44,471 nt of DNA from Bacteroidales bacterium. Its GTDB lineage: Bacteria; Bacteroidota; Bacteroidia; Bacteroidales; Porphyromonadaceae. Within the stretch, counting starts at the first letter, position 1. Every line of letters begins with the position of its first letter. Under the pieces are notes generated by a model. That model was given only the letters and a program-made list of their open reading frames with translations, was not told the origin of the DNA and did no database searches. The DNA lies in NCBI GenBank assembly GCA_004555765.1, contig SFHG01000020.1, positions 1 to 44,471 of the forward strand, written 5' to 3'. Below, piece by piece: positions 37,490-44,471 of the stretch. The position numbers and the translations under genes were made by a program.

Positions 37490-38839
37490 TTACTGACCTG
37501 CTTCCCCGAAGAGGTGCTTGGAGAGCAGGCGGAGCGCCCGTACCTTGTCCTCCGTGCGGATGACCACGGAGACGTTGTGGTTGGAGCCTCCGTAGGAAAT
37601 CATTCGGATCGGGATGTCCTCCAGAGCCTGAAGGATGGCACCCTCGAAACCTGCGTTTTTCCAATTCAGATCCCCGGCGATGCAGATGACGCTCATATCG
37701 TTGTCTGGGGAGACCTCCCCGTAGTTCCGGAGCTCTATGAGCAGTTCTTCGAGTCGGTGGGTACTGTCGATTCCCACCGAGACGGCCACTTCGCTTGTGG
37801 AGACGATGTCGATGGGTGTCTGAAATTTCTCAAAGGCTTCGAAGACTCTCCTCAAGAACGCCCGTGCAGTAAAGCGCCGGTTGCTGTTGATGCGGAGTAC
37901 CGTAATGCCGTCTTTGATGGCTACGGCCTTGAGGCAGCCTTCGTCTATACGGTTGGAGATAAGCGTGCCCGGAGCAGACGGCTCAAACGTATTCAGCAGG
38001 CGGATCGGGATATTCGCCATCTGAGCAGGAAGTATGCAGCTCGGGTGAAGTATTTTTGCTCCGAAATAGGCCAGCTCGGCAGCTTCGCTGAAATGAAGTT
38101 CCCGTACCGGGGAAGTGTGTTCGACCACACGGGGATCGTTATTGTGGAGACCGTCAATGTCGGTCCAGATTTGGATCTCTTTGGCATCTATGCAGGCTCC
38201 GATGATGGTGGCGGTATAGTCGGAGCCCCCTCTCTTCAGGTTATCGATCTCCGCATAAGCGTTCTTGCAGATGTAGCCCTCGGTGAGGAAGAGGGTTTGA
38301 TCCGGGTAGGTGGCAAGGAGGTCGGAGAGTCTCTCGCGGATGATTTTCAGGTTAGGCTCTCCGTATTTGTCGGTGACCACAAAGTCGAGGGCAGGCAGAG
38401 CCGTGACGCTTTTGCCGCTCTCATTGAGGTAGGCGGCCATCATACGGACGGAGATGATTTCTCCGAGAGAGAGAACCTGCTTCTCTTCGAAGTCCGTGAA
38501 GAGTTCTTCCTGAAACTTACGGATAAAGTTCATCCTATGGAGAACGAAGTCCTTGAGTCCCTCTTTTGTCGCCTCTTTTGAGTAGAGTTCGTCAATTGCC
38601 TTATAGTACTTCTCTTCGAGTCCTGCGACCAAGGCAAGGGCTCCGCGGGCATTACCTTCCGCGTACAGCCGGCTGATCTCCACGAGTGTGTTTGTCACAC
38701 CGCTCATAGCGCTGAGGACGACTATTTTCGGCTCCGATCCCGAGATGAGACCGGCGACTTCTTTGATGCGTTCGGGGCTGCCCACCGAGGTGCCGCCGAA
38801 CTTCATTACCACATAGTCCGAATACGTCTTTTTATTCAT
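37490..38839 (-). CDS. lysC: Aspartate kinase (monofunctional)
   Basis: Aspartate kinase phosphorylates aspartate at the start of lysine, threonine, methionine and diaminopimelate synthesis. The 449-aa protein has KFGGTSVG (13-20), VLSAMSGVTN (about 56-65), FLTEGYICKN, RGGSDYTATIIGA (about 208-220) and TDIDGLHNNDPR (about 232-243) in the kinase domain. Two ACT-type regulatory domains follow (about 300-370 and 385-445), so feedback control by an end product is expected. There is no homoserine dehydrogenase fusion. It lies between ftsE (44 nt) and menA (13 nt), a mixed-function operon. Confidence 0.95.
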   Translation of the reverse strand: MNKKTYSDYVVMKFGGTSVGSPERIKEVAGLISGSEPKIVVLSAMSGVTNTLVEISRLYAEGNARGALALVAGLEEKYYKAIDELYSKEATKEGLKDFVLHRMNFIRKFQEELFTDFEEKQVLSLGEIISVRMMAAYLNESGKSVTALPALDFVVTDKYGEPNLKIIRERLSDLLATYPDQTLFLTEGYICKNAYAEIDNLKRGGSDYTATIIGACIDAKEIQIWTDIDGLHNNDPRVVEHTSPVRELHFSEAAELAYFGAKILHPSCILPAQMANIPIRLLNTFEPSAPGTLISNRIDEGCLKAVAIKDGITVLRINSNRRFTARAFLRRVFEAFEKFQTPIDIVSTSEVAVSVGIDSTHRLEELLIELRNYGEVSPDNDMSVICIAGDLNWKNAGFEGAILQALEDIPIRMISYGGSNHNVSVVIRTEDKVRALRLLSKHLFGEAGQ

Positions 38840-38883
38840 CGTCAGAGACTCTTTCTCTCTCTTTGTGCCGTGTCTAATAAAGT

Positions 38884-39597
38884 TTACTCTTCCCCGCTCT
38901 CCCGTACCGCGTCCTGCCTGACCCTCATCTCGATGATCCTGCCACCTTCCACTTGGAAGATGCGCGAAGGGTACTTCTTTACGAGAGAGAGGTTGTGAGT
39001 ACTCATTAGGACTGCCGTGCCCTGCTTTTTGATCTCCATCAGGAGCGACAGGATTTGCTCTCCAGTCTCGGGGTCGAGGTTGCCCGTAGGCTCGTCGGCA
39101 AGGATGAGGGAGGGCTTATTGAGCAGCGCCCTTGCGATGACGGTGCGTTGCTGCTCGCCTCCGGAGAGTTCGTGTGGCATCTTGTAGCTTTTGCTCTCGA
39201 GGCCGACCTGCCCGAGGACCTCACTGATGCGCCGCTCTATCTCCTTGCTGTCTTTCCACCCCGTGGCGCGAAGCACAAACTCCAAGTTCTTCTCGACCGT
39301 GCGATCGATGAGGAGCTGAAAGTCTTGGAAAATGATACCCATATCCCGGCGCAGATGAGGGATTTGGCGCCTTTTGATCCGTCTGATGTCGTAGTCTTTG
39401 AAGTGTGCTTCGCCCTCACTGATGGGGATGTCTGCGTAAATAGACTTGATGAGCGTAGACTTACCCGCACCTACACGCCCGATGAGGTAGACCAGTTCCC
39501 CCGGAAATACCTCTATGGATGCATCTTTAAGAATGATATTCACGTCGCGCTTGAGCGTGACGTTTTTGATGGACAAAATAGGTGCGCCTTGTTCCAT
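38884..39597 (-). CDS. ftsE: FtsE-like ABC transporter ATPase
   Basis: The 237-aa ATPase has Walker A GRVGAGKST (40-48), Q-loop FQDFQLL, signature LSGGEQQR (about 143-150), Walker B LILADEPTGNLD (about 160-171) and an H-loop STHN. The FtsE character shows in LKDASIEVFPGELVYLIGRVGAGKS-like sequence and the spacing. FtsE with FtsX governs peptidoglycan hydrolases at the septum. ftsX is not adjacent, so a related lipoprotein-export (LolD-like) role is a lesser alternative. A -7 element (TATCTTTG) lies about 50 nt upstream, and lysC-menA follow downstream. Confidence 0.85.
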   Translation of the reverse strand: MEQGAPILSIKNVTLKRDVNIILKDASIEVFPGELVYLIGRVGAGKSTLIKSIYADIPISEGEAHFKDYDIRRIKRRQIPHLRRDMGIIFQDFQLLIDRTVEKNLEFVLRATGWKDSKEIERRISEVLGQVGLESKSYKMPHELSGGEQQRTVIARALLNKPSLILADEPTGNLDPETGEQILSLLMEIKKQGTAVLMSTHNLSLVKKYPSRIFQVEGGRIIEMRVRQDAVRESGEE

Positions 39598-39645
39598 GGA
39601 TAATCTTTTGGATGATGTTATCGGCCCATCAAGTCGGCCTTTTCA

Positions 39646-39653
39646 CAAAGATA
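39646..39653 (-). promoter_or_regulatory. -7 element of the ftsE-lysC-menA unit
   Basis: The minus strand reads TATCTTTG (TAnnTTTG) about 50 nt upstream of the ftsE ATG. No -33 TTTG is apparent. Confidence 0.55.
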
Positions 39654-39781
39654 CCCCTTTTTCGCGGGGCTCGCTTTCTCTTCCCCTATGTTTTGCATCG
39701 GGGTGCGTGAAAATTTAAGTACCGGAGCGGGGAAGAAAAGGGAAGCGGGGCTTCCGGATTCCGCTTCGGGACCCGGGGGCA

Positions 39782-39868
39782 GATTGGGTACGGGTCAAAA
39801 AGTTCCGCCCGGTCTGTATCTTTTCCTTCTCTCGGTACGACCGAAAAAATATTTTTGGTCTGTACCTT
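39782..39868. repeat. Dispersed palindromic repeat copy D; the 312-nt ftsE/YrdC spacer
   Basis: GATTGGGTACGGGTC (39782-39796), CCCGGTCTGTATCTTTTCC (39808-39826), CTCGGTACGACCGAAAAAA (39831-39849) and TTTTTGGTCTGTACC (39852-39866) occupy the middle of the spacer. The opening GATTGGGTACGGG resembles the start of copy C. On the minus strand GGTACAGACC and GGTCGTACC pair with one bulged A, followed by purine-rich DNA. The rest of the spacer holds only the ftsE promoter. Confidence 0.75.
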
Positions 39869-39909
39869 CTTCCCTCCTCCTCGTGTGTCCTGTGGCAAAG
39901 GGTGTGGCT

Positions 39910-40530
39910 TTACGCCTCCATCAGCTCTTCGGGTCCTTCGCGGACAACCTCAAAAGGCTCTGCCGTGCAGTCCACTATGGCGCTTACCCTTTCTCCACCG
40001 CGTCCTCCGTCGACGACGACGGAGACGAGGTCTTGGTAGAGCTCGTGTATGAGCGAAGGATCGAATCCGTACGCCTCGTCAAGCTCGGGCGAAAGGGCGG
40101 GCAGGGAGAAGCCGGTCAGCGGTCGCCCGTAAAATCGTACGAGACTCTGAACCAATTCGTGCCGCGGGATGCGGATGCCCACTTCTTTGCGCCCACGGTA
40201 AATCTTGGGGAGCGTGGAGATGGTGGGGAGGATGAACGTAAAGGGACCGGGCGTGTTGTCTTTGATGAGCTTAAAGGCCTCGTTGGAAATGCGTGCATAC
40301 TCGCTCGCCTGCGAGAGATCCGAGCAGAGAATGGAGAAGCGGGTCTTCTTGCTGTCCACTCCCTTCAATTTCGCCAAGTCCTCTATGGCCTGCTGGTTGA
40401 GCGCGTCGCAACAAATGCTGTAGACCGTGTCGGTGGGGATGATGATTATTTTCCCGTCCAGAAGATTGTCCGAGAGTGTTTCCAAAAGGAACGAGGCGGG
40501 AGCCGCATTGTCGTAATACTTGAGAAGCAT
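39910..40530 (-). CDS. YrdC/Sua5/YciO-family protein (threonylcarbamoyl-AMP synthase type)
   Basis: The 206-aa protein of the YrdC fold has the nucleotide and threonine site near IIIIPTDTVYSICCDALN (about 29-46), LKGVDSKKTRFSILCSDLSQ (about 54-73, with the KxR-type segment) and GPFTFILP (about 95-102). Family members make threonylcarbamoyl-AMP for the t6A37 tRNA modification; YciO-type members lack proof of this. The start ATG 40528-40530 (MLLKYYDNAAP) was chosen because the frame upstream is the shadow of the next gene. It follows the RsmI-like gene by 29 nt, so two RNA-modification genes are paired. Confidence 0.88.
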   Translation of the reverse strand: MLLKYYDNAAPASFLLETLSDNLLDGKIIIIPTDTVYSICCDALNQQAIEDLAKLKGVDSKKTRFSILCSDLSQASEYARISNEAFKLIKDNTPGPFTFILPTISTLPKIYRGRKEVGIRIPRHELVQSLVRFYGRPLTGFSLPALSPELDEAYGFDPSLIHELYQDLVSVVVDGGRGGERVSAIVDCTAEPFEVVREGPEELMEA

Positions 40531-40559
40531 GGTTTGTATCCCTTTAGTGAGCAAAAAAA

Positions 40560-41279
40560 TCACTTTCCGACCAAGAAGATGGCCGGTCTCTTGTGGAAAG
40601 ATAGCTTTTTTTCGGATAACTTCGACCGCCACTCCCTCACCGTCAGTCTCAGAATCTCTTCTTCCGGCGTCGTCAAGTCTACACACAGGCAGATCGAGAG
40701 CGACGGGGGAAGGGTGTCCGCAAGCTCTCTGAGGAGGGCATCGTTGCGGTAAGGCGCTTCGATAAAGATTTGGGTCTCGTGCTGTCTCTCGGCCTTTGTG
40801 GAGATGTCCCTGAGAGCGTTTTTGCGCTGCTCTTTGGCGAAAGGCAGATAGCCCCAAAACTTGAAGCTCTGTCCGCCAAACCCCGATGCCATAAGCCCGA
40901 GCAGGATGGACGAAGGCCCCACGAGCGGCACGACCTCAATCCCGCCTCTGTGGCAGTCTGCCACCACTTTAGCCCCCGGGTCTGCCACTCCGGGGCACCC
41001 TGCTTCGCTCATAAAGCCGACATCTGTCCCGCCTTTCAGGAGGGCAAACACTTCTTCTCTCGGGTAACTGTACCCGTCGTGTTTGTCGGCTTCGAATATG
41101 CGGGTCGCGCTTAGGTCTTTGTCCGAAAAAAGTTTCCGGAGGTACTGACGTGCCGTCCTCGCGTTTTCCACGACGAAAGCATCCAACCGCGCCATCACCT
41201 CCACGTTGTAGGACGGCAGGTAGCGGGTGTGGGCGGCATCTCCGAGCTCTACGGGGAGCATATACAGTTTTCCCTGCAT
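40560..41279 (-). CDS. SAM-dependent methyltransferase, RsmI/tetrapyrrole methylase fold
   Basis: The 239-aa product starts at ATG 41277-41279 (MQGKLYMLPVELGDA). Tetrapyrrole-methylase-fold features are visible: LKGGTDVGFMSEAGCPGVADPGA (about 80-102; the SAM-binding MSEAGxPxxxDPG block), VVPLVGPSSILLGLMASG (about 112-129) and IFIEAPYRN (about 165-173). RsmI methylates the 2'-O of C1402 in 16S rRNA. This protein lacks the longer C-terminal part of E. coli RsmI and has a shortened N-terminus, as in other Bacteroidetes, so identical specificity is not certain. Confidence 0.85.
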   Translation of the reverse strand: MQGKLYMLPVELGDAAHTRYLPSYNVEVMARLDAFVVENARTARQYLRKLFSDKDLSATRIFEADKHDGYSYPREEVFALLKGGTDVGFMSEAGCPGVADPGAKVVADCHRGGIEVVPLVGPSSILLGLMASGFGGQSFKFWGYLPFAKEQRKNALRDISTKAERQHETQIFIEAPYRNDALLRELADTLPPSLSICLCVDLTTPEEEILRLTVREWRSKLSEKKLSFHKRPAIFLVGK

Positions 41280-41342
41280 TTTCGTTTGTTTGTCTGTAGT
41301 TGCCTGTGACCGGTTCAGTGCCAACGACCGACTGATTACAAA

Positions 41343-42050
41343 TCAGAAGTCCAATAGTTTGTGTTTCCGCACCGACCGGATCGAAGTGTACTCCTCGAAG
41401 TGCCACCACTCTTTACGAATGGGTCTGAGCCCGACCCGCTTCATAAGACCGTGCAGGTAGGCTCTGTTGGACTTCGCTTCGGGTGTGATTAGACCGCTCT
41501 TGACCAAAGCTGCCTCATCCCCGATGTGGGACGTGATCCCGAAATGATCCACAGAGCTGCCCATATCGAGCGGAGTACCGGTGACCGTGTCGACGATGGA
41601 TAGGTCGACCGCTAACCCGTAGTTGTGCCTGCCCCCGCCACGGGCAGGAGAGGCGACGTACTTCCGGTTAGGCGTGTCGCGGACGATGTCCCACATCTTT
41701 CTTTGCACCGAGAGCGGACGGGCAGCATCATAGACGATGAGCGAGTAATTTGACCCTAACTCTTGCTTGAGCAGGGTTTGAGCCTTGCCCAACTTTTCGG
41801 CGAATCCGGGATTTAGATACGCATCTTCCAACGCCCCATATACATCGGTACCCATGAAGTTGTCCTTTCGGGAGTACATCAAGTCGACCTTTATGTCCGG
41901 AATCTTTTCGCTCAGGTTGACAAGTCCGGCAGACACCATCTTACGCGCCCACCCGACTTCCGTCAAATCCTCTTGGGCATAGAGACCTGCGGGGACAAGA
42001 GCGATAAGGAGTGCGAAAAGAAAGCTCCGGAGACTTGAGAAAGGGAACAT
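41343..42050 (-). CDS. M15-family D-Ala-D-Ala dipeptidase (VanX/DdpX-like), secreted
   Basis: The 235-aa protein has a signal peptide (SFLFALLIALVPAGLYAQ). The zinc-peptidase motif RHNYGLAVDLS (about 144-154) gives the SxHxxGxAxD His and Asp ligands, and EWWHFE (about 213-218) gives the catalytic Glu and third His. YDAARPLSVQRKMWD is typical of the VanX group. The likely role is cleavage of D-Ala-D-Ala or muropeptide ends in the periplasm (wall turnover), not resistance, since no van genes are near. Its ATG follows the rho stop directly (TAA then ATG). Confidence 0.9.
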   Translation of the reverse strand: MFPFSSLRSFLFALLIALVPAGLYAQEDLTEVGWARKMVSAGLVNLSEKIPDIKVDLMYSRKDNFMGTDVYGALEDAYLNPGFAEKLGKAQTLLKQELGSNYSLIVYDAARPLSVQRKMWDIVRDTPNRKYVASPARGGGRHNYGLAVDLSIVDTVTGTPLDMGSSVDHFGITSHIGDEAALVKSGLITPEAKSNRAYLHGLMKRVGLRPIRKEWWHFEEYTSIRSVRKHKLLDF

Positions 42051-43964
42051 TTAGGAGTTCATGGAGGCGAGGAACTCCACGTTGTCTATGGTGTTACGCA
42101 TATTTTTGAGGATGAGTTCCATAGATTCGATACTGGTCATTTCGTTCAGTTCCCGGCGGAGTACCCACATCCGGTTCAGCGTCTCTTTGTCGAGGAGCAG
42201 GTCGTCTCTTCGTGTGCTGGAGGCGAGGATGTCGATGGCGGGGAAGATGCGCTTATTGGCCAGTTTGCGGTCGAGTTGCAGTTCCATATTGCCGGTTCCC
42301 TTGAACTCTTCAAAGATCACGTCATCCATCTTGGAGCCGGTCTCGGTGAGTGCCGTGGCAAGTATTGTGAGAGAGCCTCCGTTTTCGATGTTTCTGGCCG
42401 CGCCGAAGAACCGCTTCGGTTTTTGGAGCGCGTTTGCATCCACTCCACCGGAGAGGATACGTCCGCTTGCCGGCTGTACCGTATTGTAAGCGCGGGCAAG
42501 TCGCGTGATGGAGTCGAGAAGGATGACGACATCGTGTCCGCATTCGACGAGTCTCTTGGCTTTTTGGAGGACGAGGTCGGCTATTTTCACGTGCTGTTCC
42601 GCAGGCTCGTCGAAGGTCGAAGCGATGACTTCCGCGTCCACGTTACGGGCCATATCGGTTACCTCCTCGGGGCGTTCGTCGATGAGGAGGATGATCATAT
42701 AGACTTCCGGATGGTTGTACGCGATGGCATTGGCAATGTCTTTGAGAAGCATCGTCTTACCGGTCTTGGGTTGCGCTACGATGAGACCGCGCTGACCTTT
42801 GCCGATGGGCGAGAAAAGATCCACGATCCGTACGGCGAGCTTGTCGTAGACGGCCGTGCTGCCCGGGCTCTCGAGCTTAAACTTCTCTGTCGGAAAGAGT
42901 GGGGTGAGGTGGTCAAACGGGACGCGGTCGCGAACGGTCATAGGATCGAAGCCGTTGAGCTGTACGAGTTTTTTCATCGGGAAAAACTTGTCTTTTTCCT
43001 TCGGCAACCCGATGATTGCTTCGACTACGTCACCGGTTTTCAGCCCGTAGGTCTTGATCTGCTGCTGGGATACGTAGACGTCATCCGGAGAAGAGAGGTA
43101 ATTGTAGTCGGCAGACCTGATGAACCCATATCCGTCCGGCAGTACTTCGAGGACACCGGTGGATTTCAGATTGTCCCCGAAGTCGTACTCCTGGGTCTTG
43201 GGCTGCCCGGGCTGAGTGACCGGGCTTTTGGGACCCGGGTTCTGTTTCTGCAGTGCATTCTGGGGCTTTGTATTCTGGCCCTTTTCTCCGCTTCCCGGTC
43301 GGTTACCGTCGGTGTCCGTGATCTGTCTCAGCACTTTCACCGCATCTTTAGGAGATTGAATCGGGCTTACGCCCTCTTTCTTCTGAACCTCTATCTCTGC
43401 CTGCCTTTTGCGGTTGTTATTGGTCTGAGAGATCATCCCCATCATATCGTTGAGGACGGTGTTATTGGCATTCTTATTGACGAAAACCTGGGGGACGGGA
43501 TTTTTCTGCGTATGCTCCGGAGCGGGTTCCGTCTGCTTTTCCGTCTGCTCTTCGGTGTCGGTTTCTTTTGCCACGGGCGCGGACTCCGACTTCCTGGGAC
43601 GCCCCCTTTTCCTCTTTACCGGGGTCGTTTCCTCTTTTTTCTCTGCCTCGACACCATTGGAGGAAGCCTCTTGGCTTTCCTCGAAAAGCGACGCGGTGCT
43701 ATTCTTTTTCCCCGGTCCCCTTTTGCGCCTCTGGGATCTTGCACCGGCATTATCGCCTTCCGCCTCGTGTTCGCCGTCTTTGTCGTCGCCCTTTTTGCTT
43801 CTGAATTTTTGGGACAAAAGGACGGCCTGACGGTCCAAGATGGCGTAAATGATATTCATCTGCGAAGTTCCCGGAGCAATCTCGAGCCCGAGTTCTTTTG
43901 CAGTCTTATCCAGTTCTTCACTGGTCATCTCGTTAAGTGCCGAAATGTTGTACGTATTTGCCAT
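42051..43964 (-). CDS. rho: Transcription termination factor Rho
   Basis: The 637-aa hexameric RNA helicase starts at MANTYNISALNEMT (ATG 43962-43964); the frame further upstream runs through tRNA-Tyr and is not coding. The N-terminal Rho_N helix bundle (1-50) precedes a ~200-residue low-complexity basic/acidic insert rich in K, E, Q and P (KRKRGRPRKSE), typical of Bacteroidetes Rho. The RNA-binding cold-shock-like domain follows (GVLEVLPDGYGFIRS, about 275-290). Walker A is AQPKTGKTML, Walker B VVILLDSITRLARAYN, and SGGVDANALQKPKRFFGAARN marks the Q/R-loop region. The M15, RsmI-like and YrdC genes follow on the same strand. Confidence 0.97.
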   Translation of the reverse strand: MANTYNISALNEMTSEELDKTAKELGLEIAPGTSQMNIIYAILDRQAVLLSQKFRSKKGDDKDGEHEAEGDNAGARSQRRKRGPGKKNSTASLFEESQEASSNGVEAEKKEETTPVKRKRGRPRKSESAPVAKETDTEEQTEKQTEPAPEHTQKNPVPQVFVNKNANNTVLNDMMGMISQTNNNRKRQAEIEVQKKEGVSPIQSPKDAVKVLRQITDTDGNRPGSGEKGQNTKPQNALQKQNPGPKSPVTQPGQPKTQEYDFGDNLKSTGVLEVLPDGYGFIRSADYNYLSSPDDVYVSQQQIKTYGLKTGDVVEAIIGLPKEKDKFFPMKKLVQLNGFDPMTVRDRVPFDHLTPLFPTEKFKLESPGSTAVYDKLAVRIVDLFSPIGKGQRGLIVAQPKTGKTMLLKDIANAIAYNHPEVYMIILLIDERPEEVTDMARNVDAEVIASTFDEPAEQHVKIADLVLQKAKRLVECGHDVVILLDSITRLARAYNTVQPASGRILSGGVDANALQKPKRFFGAARNIENGGSLTILATALTETGSKMDDVIFEEFKGTGNMELQLDRKLANKRIFPAIDILASSTRRDDLLLDKETLNRMWVLRRELNEMTSIESMELILKNMRNTIDNVEFLASMNS

Positions 43965-44206
43965 AAATAGCGGTAAATGATCGATGTTTCTGTACCGGAG
44001 TATTCCCGCCAATAAAGCAACGCCCAAACTTTTGTGTGCAAAAAGCCGGAGAACTTCTTCCTGCGAGAAAAGGAGCCTTACCTTCGTCGAAGTTCGAAGC
44101 CGCCACCCGCAACGCTCCGGACAAAGGTGGAACCGGAGGAAGGATGTGTGCGAAGCTTTGGGGGAAAGAATGAAATTGTTTCTGACCGAAAGGTCTTTTT
44201 GAGAAG

Positions 44207-44289
44207 TGGGCAGTGATGGATTCGAACCACCGAAGACGAACGTCAGCTGAGTTACAGTCAGCCCCATTTGGCCACTCTGGTAACTGCCC
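44207..44289 (-). tRNA. tRNA-Tyr (GTA)
   Basis: This 83-nt class II tRNA has acceptor GGGCAGT/ACTGCCC with discriminator A (plus 44207 T), anticodon stem GCTGA/TCAGC with loop CTGTAAC (anticodon GTA), a long variable arm (GACGTTCGTCTTC region) and T arm GGTGG-TTCGAAT-CCATC. CCA is not encoded. It precedes rho on the same strand by about 240 nt; that spacer holds no gene I can recognise. Confidence 0.95.
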
Positions 44290-44364
44290 TCTTTTTCGGT
44301 TTAATAGCCTGATTAAGGTGCCGTTGGAGATCTTCAAGTGTCTTTCCGACCTCCTCGAACATTG

Positions 44365-44392
44365 CAAAGGTACCTATTTCTGCGGAAATAGG
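44365..44392 (-). promoter_or_regulatory. -7 element of tRNA-Tyr with adjacent perfect palindrome
   Basis: The minus strand reads TACCTTTG (plus 44365-44372), about 75 nt upstream of the tRNA. Directly upstream of it, in the -33/-7 spacer, CCTATTTC-CGCA-GAAATAGG (plus 44373-44392) is a perfect 8-bp inverted repeat. A TTG about 23 nt upstream may serve as a weak -33. The placement is that of an operator. Confidence 0.55.
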
Positions 44393-44471
44393 AATCAATT
44401 TTTGTGCGATTCCCCTCTTTTTTCGCCTGCCTTTGCCTTACAATAGAGCGTGAAAGAATCCCCCGGGAGGG

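Noticed and set aside
42276..43970. 564-codon plus-strand open frame opposite rho
   Set aside because: Antisense shadow of rho.
1..44471. CRISPR arrays, integrases, transposases or prophage genes
   Set aside because: No regularly spaced identical repeats and no recombinase motifs were seen; the only mobile element supported is the group II intron.

Overview
The window reads as chromosomal DNA of a Bacteroidales bacterium, most like Porphyromonas. The grounds are the TAnnTTTG-type -7 promoter elements, a type IX secretion (T9SS) C-terminal sorting domain on a subtilisin-like protease, a PorV/PorQ-family outer-membrane protein, BACON-domain lipoproteins, an NfeD/FloA pair, a Rho with a long N-terminal insert, a Wzi-type outer-membrane protein and monofunctional housekeeping enzymes. 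The assignment comes from reading protein motifs by eye; no database was searched.

Layout. Positions 1-6433 (minus) form an envelope run: FadL-like barrel, TPR protein, LptC, CNNM/CBS membrane protein, then aspS, which is cut by the window start. A divergent promoter region leads to pgk (+). Positions 8203-12168 (minus) hold nfeD, floA, a nucleoside phosphorylase and a PD40-like secreted protein. tRNA-His precedes a tight pabA-pabB-pabC operon (+) for p-aminobenzoate and folate, then a POT-family peptide transporter. dnaK (minus) follows, and an ORF-less group II intron on the opposite strand sits exactly at its stop codon. Next comes an accessory-looking, AT-richer plus-strand cluster (21686-29088): two paralogous BACON lipoproteins, a subtilisin-like lipoprotein with a T9SS tail, and a PorV/PorQ-like barrel. 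From 29259 to the end every gene is on the minus strand: S9 peptidase, ispE, nfo, small membrane protein, glycosyltransferase, Wzi-like protein, menA, lysC, ftsE, YrdC/Sua5 protein, RsmI-like methyltransferase, M15 peptidase, rho and tRNA-Tyr.

Non-coding content is unusually rich. At least ten intergenic spaces carry copies of a palindromic repeat built from modules like GATACAGACCG and CGGTACGTACC. Several copies form long hairpins with A/T tracts and probably act as bidirectional terminators. A candidate structured RNA, with a promoter and a terminator, lies between dnaK and the lipoprotein cluster.

The three strongest leads are the antisense group II intron that replaced the dnaK stop codon, the dispersed GGTAC/CAGACC repeat family, and the lipoprotein/subtilase/PorV-like cluster as a possible cell-surface proteolytic system.
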